Part shown: positions 57,318 through 64,000 of the stretch, in pieces
How positions within the stretch are numbered: position 1 is the first letter of the stretch
Layout of the letters: each line of letters opens with the position of its first letter
From: Mucidula mucida
Lineage: Eukaryota > Basidiomycota > Agaricomycetes > Agaricales > Physalacriaceae
Assembly: GCA_015501055.1 (NCBI GenBank)
Contig: JADNYV010000005.1
Span: 620,001 to 684,000 of the forward strand
Length of the DNA: 64,000 bases
Direction: 5' to 3'
Position numbers and translations under genes: made by a program
The notes under the pieces: model-generated
Database searches by the model: none
What the model was told of the DNA's origin: nothing
Seen by the model: the letters and a program-made list of their open reading frames with translations, nothing else

Positions 57318-57562
57318 TGTATATCTATTAATCGTGATGTTTGCGTTTCAATTCATCGCTATGATTGGTATGCAAGGGATATCTAGTGTAAAGGAGGAAC
57401 TGATGAATGAATGAAGCAATACCCAACCAAGTGCTTGACGAATCACTCAATAAACTAAGGTAGTACTAGAAACAACCAAGAATTCTGGGCGCGAAATGCA
57501 GTTTACGAGGCCCAAATCACCTAGATCGACCAACTCTACCCCTAACAGTCATACGTATGGTA

Positions 57563-58316
57563 TCACATAACAACACAGCAAGAGTTTTGCTGTAGGACAA
57601 GTTTGAATACAAGGCAAGCGTGTAGAAGAGAGTGGGACACCAACCTTCTTGGCTGTCTTGTAGAACATCTTGCTCTGGGCGGACAACGCATTCGATCTGT
57701 CAACCAAATTGTCCAGCTTCTCTCCTCGTTGCAAGACGGATTCGATGGTTTTGTGCTGATGAACAAGATGAGCTCGCTATTCCTTGAAGCGGATAAGGTA
57801 AATACCAGCACGATCTTGGTCTCATCGAGTTCTTGTTGCACACGCATGATCGTGTCCGCTTGCCTGGGGTCTTGGTACTTCTGGATGTATGTATTAATGT
57901 CGGGGAACGAGATGGAGGCAGGGTCTTTGAACGATGTTTGGGGAACTTTGGCAGTGAAATCGTCCAATAGCTTCGTCAAGAGCGAAAAGGCGGGGCGGAC
58001 TGGGTATTCTTGGTCTGTGATTATAACAGCTAAAGCGAGCCTCAATTATTGCGCATGCCAGACATGAGGAACACTTACCGGCGAGCTGCTCGGCACCGCC
58101 CCGGTTGTAGACATGGGCGGTGTAGTTGTTCTCTTGAATGCTCTGCCTCTGTCCTTGGGCTGTCCGCTCGGCGACAGTCTTGGAGAAGAATGACATGAAC
58201 TCGCCCACCGAGCCTTTCTGGTAGAATGAAAAGGTCGAAAGGTCGCTGGCCGTGCTCAGGACGGTACATGCGCCCGAGGGTGGAGCAAGAATGACGGACA
58301 GCGAGAAGATCTTCAT
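57563..58316 (-). CDS. YKT6: YKT6 R-SNARE
   Basis: Prenylated and palmitoylated R-SNARE acting in ER-Golgi, vacuolar and autophagosomal fusion. ATG 58316 starts the longin domain [60 protein letters not shown] and [10 protein letters not shown]. Later exons give [20 protein letters not shown], then the SNARE motif [20 protein letters not shown] and [20 protein letters not shown] with the central Arg of an R-SNARE in VLQRGEKL, and [17 protein letters not shown]. The last intron joins to QNSCCVVM, a terminal CCaaX box that carries the palmitoylated and prenylated cysteines. Divergent from the NOL11/UTP8-like gene with 105 bp between starts. Confidence 0.95.
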
Positions 58317-58421
58317 GGTGGTGGCAGGTTCGAAATGTAGCTCAGTAGTGCATTGCGCCGCACAGCCACCAAGATCATAAACGTCCGGACCGATCTGCCG
58401 CACCTTGTCAAAAAAATTATC

Positions 58422-60834
58422 ATGTCGATTCAAGAGCCATTTCTCCTCCAGTCCTACTCGAATTCTCGCCGTTTCCAAAAGGCAAAAGCACTCGTTTATG
58501 CCTCGCATACATCGACTACGCGTAGTGCAGATGGCTTCGTAACTGTCGCGGCACAAGGTGACGGTGTACATCTGCTCGATGTAAGTTGATCTGAATTCTT
58601 GATTCTGTCTGTTGATTGATTATAGGTTTCTTCTCTGCATTCAATAGTATCTCATACTCTTGGGCCTTCGACAACTTTTTCATGTCCTCCCGTGATGCAG
58701 TGCAGTGCGGATGGACAGACGTATTCGTCGTACGTTGGGATTGCCTCGTCTTCAGATCTTTCGCAAGGAGAAGCGAATCAGACTATATGGGCGTGGAAGG
58801 ATACCCCGTCTGCCAGTACATCTGCTGTGCAGCAAAAGAATTCAGTAACAGTGCGTTGCCATATTTTTGAATAGCTACGAGTATCTTGATACTGGAGGTA
58901 TAGCTACCACACGACGTCTACGAGTTACATGCTCTGTCGCAAAATTTGATCGCGATCTCCAATACTGGGTCTATCAGCGTCTTGGACTCCGAGCTTAATA
59001 TGCGAGAAACAAAAAACGCGTCCCCTTCAGACTATAGCGTAACGACACTTACTGCTTTCCAAGCAAGCAGGGCAATTTCTCCTCTGCAGGCCTTGCGTCT
59101 CTGATCTTGGTTGAATCTTCCAAAAGCGCGTCGCGCATACGGGCATTGTATGTAGCTGAGGACAACACACTACAGGATCTAGGAAGCTGTTCAATACCTC
59201 TTTGCCAGGCCGTGTCGTGCAATTCATCGGGGTATCTCACACTTCTTTGTGCGCCGTGCTCTTTGCACTCATATCAACTTGCACTCTCCCCCACCTCTTC
59301 GAATATTCAGATATCCCGCCTCGCGCCTCCTGTCCATCTCTCCCCACTTTCTTCCATCTCCCTCCTTGCACTCCACTCCTCCTTTACAATTCTGTGTGGT
59401 ATTGCACAGAAGAAAATCACCCTCCTACTTTGGGACATGCGCTTCTCCATCGTCCTCGCCTCTCACACATTTGATGTACCAGAACGTTCGGATACTACAT
59501 CTCTCATCGCGTCCTCCAAGGAACACCCAACCGAGGCCGTTTTGGTTGTTTCTTCATCTCCATCGTCTTTGTCTGCAAAAACGAGCATATTTGTTGTTCC
59601 GTTGTCGGTCGCATATTCTTCGACCATTGCGGCTGCTATGGGACGTGCGGCTGCGACTGCGCCGTGGCTCCAACAGAACGAGGGACCTGAAATGCAGCTC
59701 GAGAGCAAAAAGAAGAAACTGTTATCAGATATGGAAACCGCTATGGAGTCGCGCCGGCCTCAGAGTGCAAGTCAGGCGTTCCTTGCTTGGGAGAAGGAAG
59801 AGAAGAAGAATGGCGCGCATGTGAGCATTTGACTATGTACAGTTTGACTTTTCGAACTGACGCAAGCAGATATCATATGGCCACTCCTTCGTCAAGGAGC
59901 TTCTGAACGTTGCACTCCAGCCGGCGAAACCAGCGAATTTTCCTTATTCTTCCGACGTAGTGCGCCATCTCTTGGAACTTGGTGTCGTGAGTGCTAGTAT
60001 GGTCGACGCTGGTCTCCTCAATATTCTGCGGATCAGAAACGACTGGGTACCTGGTTCATGTCCTCTACTCTGCGGGCTCTGATAGCTTTTCTAGACTTCA
60101 CTCCGCATGTCGCTTAAGAAAGTCAGCGATCTCCTAGAGGTCGACATCATCGACTGTTTGCGTCACGTCCTCGAGCACGAAGCTCCGAGCAATGCCATGC
60201 AGGTCGACGGCCCAGCCGCAGACGCTCCAACGCTGCCCGACTTCTTGCGACTCTGCGTGAGCTATACTTGCTCTCCTGTTGCGTTGAGGGCAGCTCTCCG
60301 AAGATACCTTCCGGAGCCCGGAAGCCTGACCCGTGTTCTCGATGTATTAGACTCTTGGCTCGGTCAGTGGCCAGGCCGCGACGTGAGTCTCCTGCCGCCG
60401 AAGAAGGCGCTCGACAAGAACGCGCATGGTGTGTATGTCGTGAACCTGTCGTCGTCCAGCACCGACGACATTCCGTCCATCAACGAGGTCTGTTTTTGGA
60501 TTTCTCTCACAGCGCTTTCGTGACATTGTTATAGATCGCGTCCTTCATTCAAGCCATTCTCGACTCTTCGTTGTTGGTGATACTGCAGCACGCGCCTGCC
60601 CATCATGTGCTGCGACGAATATCCAGGCGGGTAGAGACACAGATACATGTTGTCGATGAGACAGAGAAATTGCGCGGTCCACTTGAGGCATTCGTCAAGG
60701 CACAGGGCAATACTCTAAAAGTCAGTGAGCAGGGCAAGGAGCAGTTGGCAGATTGGAGGCAGCGGAGTAAGCTTGCTCATGATCAAACAGCAGGAGCAAT
60801 AATGGTATACCAAATCGAACATCTTGTGCTGTAA
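58422..60834 (+). CDS. NOL11/UTP8-like small-subunit processome protein
   Basis: Probable nucleolar component of the t-UTP subcomplex needed for pre-18S transcription and processing; the assignment rests on overall look, not on a single motif. ATG 58422 (MSIQEPFLLQSYSNSRRFQK). The N-terminal half has beta-propeller-like alternating segments: TTRSADGFVTVAAQGDGVHL, SIVSHTLGPSTTFSCPPV, SSYVGIASSSDLSQGEANQT-IWAWKD. Then LPHDVYELHALSQNLIAISN, and a helical C-terminus: SYGHSFVKELLNVALQPAKP, VVRHLLELGVVSASMVDAGL, SLKKVSDLLEVDIIDCLRHV, ASFIQAILDSSLLVILQHAP, RGPLEAFVKAQGNTLKVSEQ. A frame step near 59059-59060 (CC, three expected) separates VTTLTAF from PSKQGNFSSAG-type sequence. At least six introns. 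Confidence 0.55.
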
Positions 60835-60946
60835 TTCGTAAATTTATAGACTTCATGAATGTGATATTCTGAAGAGTTCTGAAAATTACCTTTATAATAA
60901 TCTGTGACAGTGCAGATTATTTTTAGTGAGTACACCTTTTTGGATG

Positions 60947-60981
60947 TTGCAAGTAACTTGCAGGTAACCTGTTACTTGCAA
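60947..60981. repeat. Perfect 11-bp inverted repeat
   Basis: The arms TTGCAAGTAAC (60947-60957) and GTTACTTGCAA (60971-60981) are exact inverted copies around a 13-nt spacer that itself contains GGTAACC. It would form a strong hairpin. Likely an internal repeat of the surrounding mobile element. Confidence 0.85.
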
Positions 60982-61384
60982 CTCACAACCCGGGTCTGCA
61001 TAAATTGCAAGTTTAAGATTAGAACATTTGGCAAGTTACAATAATGAGTAGTGCGGGTATCTCAATTGAAATCCCTACCTGTACCCGCAATTTACCCTAT
61101 CCCGTGGTGCGGGTACAGTACGGATGTCCTTGTTGGAGAAAAATCCCAGAACATGCTAAGATCCGTGAATGGCGTGAATTTTTTCCAGGCATGTAGTTTC
61201 GGTGCATGAATGTAATGAGTACCAATTACTAGATCAAAAATATCTAGGTGTGATGTGACTTCCTTGTATGCAAGTGCCAACCGCACTCTTGCATGTGCAA
61301 AATATCTTCATTGACATCTGGCATGAGTACTTGTTGAGTACCTGGCAAGTGGACAAGACTCACGTGCAAGTGTGTGACCAGCAT

Positions 61385-61495
61385 AGAAATGATTGATCGT
61401 GAACACGCTCACGTTCACGGTCGTCACATTCACGGGTCACGGTCGTCACGTTCACGTTCACAGTTATCACATCACATTCACTGTCGATTGTGATC
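61385..61495. repeat. Degenerate tandem repeat built on TCACGTTCACGG
   Basis: Between about 61400 and 61490 the words TCACGTTCACGG, GTCGTCACATTCACGG, GTCACGGTCGTCACGTTCAC and related pieces recur with phase drift, giving a purine/pyrimidine-biased minisatellite. I cannot tell whether it belongs to the neighbouring element. Confidence 0.7.
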
Positions 61496-61560
61496 ATATA
61501 TTTAGCCATGATTGAACCCAAATACCCATGAAAGACTTAGCCGTCCTCTACCACGGTGAG

Positions 61561-62520
61561 TACAATATTTATGGCCCCATATGAGGTTGTTTGTTTGACA
61601 CCAGCCTCTATATCTGCTTGCTTTCAAGCGCGCGACCACATTTATTTTCATTACTTTTCTTCCTTCTTCTTCTATTATCTCCTATGTGTCATGGCAGGGT
61701 GTACCTCCTGTCCCGAAGACAAGCACTGTGTAGGGTATATCGAGAACTCAAATACACCTGTAGGTTTCCACTTCCATCTCCTTTTCTTGAATACCGACAC
61801 ATCAGCAGGGATCCTGCTGGTGTGGCGAAGAACACTCGGAGGCAGCACATCAGTTGCTTCCCAACCTTCCACCGCGAGGCAGACTACCCTCAACTGGGTG
61901 CTCTGATTATCTTAAGATTTGGTTCCAATGTGTCCCATACTGCTCATTGTTGATGTCGCTATAGCCTGCTACTACCCATGACTTCCAAGCTCCCTGTGCT
62001 CGTCCAAAATGTCAGTGCCATATTCAACTGCAAGTCTTCCTTTCTGTTATCAAGTGAACCATCTTGACCATTTCCCAGAGCAACTCACCCTACTGTGTCT
62101 GTCAATACCCTACCATCTTCTACTCAACCCATTACTACGCCTGCTAATCTTGGAGAAGTTCCACCCTCATCACTATTACAACCTGTCAATACACTATCTA
62201 TTCGTCCTAATGTGGCCACCATACCAGCCGCTGCTTTCCCCAACTTCACTGCTCTTCGCCATTCAGCTGCACAAACCACTACAAATAGTTGTCATGTTGC
62301 GCATTACAGTGGTATCTCCGGCACTTCGGTTACTGTTGCACAACCATTCAGCGTTCAAGGCACCAGTGCTGCTTGGACATCTAGAAACAACTTTCCAGGA
62401 CCACGTTCAGGAGCACGTTTGCAGGCTCAGACACCTCCTCCAGCTCCCATACTCAAGTTACTTATGGTTTGGACCAGTATTCCTATGGTACATTGATGGT
62501 ATAATGGTATATTCTACTTA
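61561..62520 (+). other. Low-complexity open frames, possible element ORF pieces
   Basis: Open plus-strand frames (for example 62095-62496, reading PSSTQPITTPANLGEVPPSS then SGARLQAQTPPPAPILKL) are Pro/Ser/Thr-rich and lack any domain I recognise. A hydrophobic piece at 61591-61953 likewise has no family. They may be degraded element ORFs. Confidence 0.3.
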
Positions 62521-63966
62521 ACTCACTGTGGTTTAGGAAAACCCATTATTAATGGCCTTAAACGTCTTTGGTCCTATTTTCCCTTCCATTCGCATCAGGA
62601 AAACTCTTGAGCTTACGCTGGCCACTATTGCTGGATATATTCAGCGCTCCAAAGATCTAGGCTTGACCCTAACGGTTACCTCGATGTAAACGCGGATTCC
62701 GAGGGTAGGGAGCGTTTTCAGAGGCCTCTGCACACTCCACACCCCTCCTTACCCCTTTACCCAACTTCCTACTCAAGGGAGTTCAATGAGACAGCTTAAA
62801 TCAAGTCAAACACTCATTTCACTCTAAAGCTGTATCATGTTCACTCTCTGCTGCTCCTACTGCAGCCAGCCCACTCTCTGGGCTCTTCCTGGACTTACCC
62901 AGCCTGTGTCTGGTGTTGTAGTAACAACAGAGGCCACTCACAGGGCGCCCTGGGAGGTTTAAGCAAGAGCTCACACACTCTGCCTCTTTGTCTCTTACCA
63001 TCATCATCTCACAGAGACAAGCAGTTTGTGATTCCTCCAGTCCTCTTGCTCAGGACTGATGCCATACACCTCTAGAGCACTGTCTGAAGCCGCCTACCCA
63101 GCCCAAAACCAGTCCAGACAGGTCCAAAGTGCCCATTTTGAGGGAATTCGCACATTTGCTCTCCCAGGCAAGCACCACTCGCTCTACTCGGTCCTCCTGC
63201 TCAGGACTGATGTACTGGCACCCTAGAACCCTATTGGAAGTGTCCGCTCCGGCCCCAGAGCGCTAGCGCTCCCGCTGCTCTCCCTGCTTCCAGTATGTGC
63301 CAATGTCTCACATCCAGCTCTTCAGAGCTGATGCCCATTTTGTGCCCAGATACCCATTCCTTTCCAAAGGACTCCTTCTCAAGGACATTCTGTGGGCTAT
63401 CTGGTCACAGGTGCGCTCTCTGCACCCTCTCACTCCCCTCCAGCTAACCTGTGTTATCTGGTCACAGTTAGCTCCGCATTTTTGCGTCCTTTCCCTGTGG
63501 CTACACCACACATCCCTCTCCAAGCGGCTCACCACCGCTTATCGAGCTCAATACTCCGCTCAGCGTGCTATACCTCCCTGGACTCGGTATCCTCCTTGTA
63601 CTTCCTTGTCATCGTCGATCAGTGGTACAGCTCAACCTGTGCTTGCGACCGCGTTCAACACCCGGTTGTACAGCGTGTGCCTGACTCCTACCAAGGAGTG
63701 TAAATCAGGGCGCTGATTGATAGACGAGTTCGCTCTCTGAGTGCGCCGTAACAGTTGCTCTCTGAGTGTTCGATAGGCTTGGTTAAGGATCGGTCGGTAC
63801 CCAGCTCAGGCGCCCTCTATTCGCTTACAACCTGGGTTTCTCTTTGCGAGGGCATTCGCGTTCTGAGTGTTAGACTGGCCAAAAGGCAGCAAGAGGGCGA
63901 GAAGCCTGCGCAGACAGCCTTAGGTGCACATTCTGCTGACAACGTTCCTGAACCAGGAAGCGGATC
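62521..63966. repeat. Degenerate dispersed-repeat block
   Basis: Repeated phrases include GCTCAGGACTGATG (near 63048 and 63210), TATCTGGTCACAG (near 63400 and 63458), GTGCCCATTTTG and CTCTGAGTG/TTCTGAGTG (63735, 63757, 63866). The C-rich, direct-repeat-rich character suggests a transposable element or its flank. No gene is recognised. Confidence 0.45.
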
Positions 63967-64000
63967 ATGTCTGATGTTGACGAGCTCGATGGTATCTCTC
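63967..64000 (+). CDS. Start of an open frame at the window edge
   Basis: ATG 63967 begins MSDVDELDGIS and runs off the window. It follows the repeat block, so it could be the first codons of a retroelement gag-like frame or of an unrelated gene. Too short to identify. Confidence 0.25.
   Translation, partial: MSDVDELDGIS

Larger units (their letters stand above)
60835..61560. mobile_element. Transposon-like, AT-rich region with inverted and subterminal repeats
   Basis: AT-rich DNA with many short repeats: GTAAC/GTTAC and TGCAAG words near 60945-61030, TGCGGGTA at about 61050 and 61119 and its complement GTACCCGCA near 61080. Fungal hAT-type elements often show such degenerate subterminal repeats. 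No transposase frame is visible here, so it may be a fragment or a non-autonomous element. Confidence 0.4.

Noticed and set aside
1..64000. CRISPR arrays, prophage or bacterial operons
   Set aside because: Intron-rich eukaryotic genes throughout, and no regularly spaced direct repeats of the CRISPR type.

Overview
This window is a gene-dense nuclear segment of a filamentous basidiomycete, most likely an Agaricomycete. The evidence is the many short introns (mostly 45-60 nt, GT-AG, often with CTNA-type branch sites), head-to-head gene pairs, a clampless1-type dikaryon regulator, a Zn2Cys6 protein of a type I associate with mushroom-forming fungi, and basidiomycete-style RAX2, MSB1 and SEC14 relatives. 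The species cannot be named from the sequence.

Layout. 1-5.6 kb: the 5' two thirds of a urease gene (cut by the left edge), divergent ribosomal protein genes RPS6/RPS13, a THO1/SARNP-like SAP protein divergent from the CCAAT-factor subunit HAP2/NF-YA. 5.9-12.5 kb: an acidic orphan protein, a disrupted Clr2-like silencing factor, the nucleolar helicase DBP9 and a Clp1-like regulator. 13-25.7 kb: ATG5 divergent from DBF4, a secreted orphan, a twin Zn2Cys6 protein, S-adenosylmethionine decarboxylase divergent from a DUF1279 mitochondrial protein, an RPEL protein divergent from SYF2, and an orphan coiled-coil gene divergent from a complex I 17.8 kDa subunit. 26-43.6 kb: the cell-polarity protein RAX2 with a C-terminal SH3 domain, REI1 divergent from the DEAH helicase PRP2, prolyl-tRNA synthetase, and the Rho-pathway polarity protein MSB1. 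45-60.8 kb: small orphan membrane-type genes, a Rap1-type telomere protein, a decayed SEC14 copy, EMG1, a NOPCHAP1-like protein divergent from mitochondrial malate dehydrogenase, an SR/RGG-rich protein, SF3B2, YKT6 divergent from a NOL11/UTP8-like protein. 60.8-64 kb is repeat- and transposon-like and gene-poor.

Themes. Ribosome production is strongly represented (RPS6, RPS13, DBP9, REI1, EMG1, NOPCHAP1-like, NOL11/UTP8-like), as is pre-mRNA splicing/mRNP biogenesis (THO1-like, SYF2, PRP2, SF3B2, SR/RGG protein). Two polarity proteins (RAX2, MSB1) and one mating/dikaryon regulator (Clp1-like) are present. These are housekeeping genes interspersed along a chromosome, not an operon-like pathway cluster.

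Important caveat. At least a dozen strongly conserved coding regions change frame by one base with no room for an intron, almost always where a run of C or G looks one base too short. I read this as residual homopolymer error in the underlying assembly, so several coding sequences given here must be read as one gene across two or more frames. No previously undescribed biological system is clearly visible. The best leads are the twin zinc-cluster exon duplication, a 41-bp promoter repeat shared by two ribosome/snoRNP-biogenesis genes, and the SH3-tailed RAX2.
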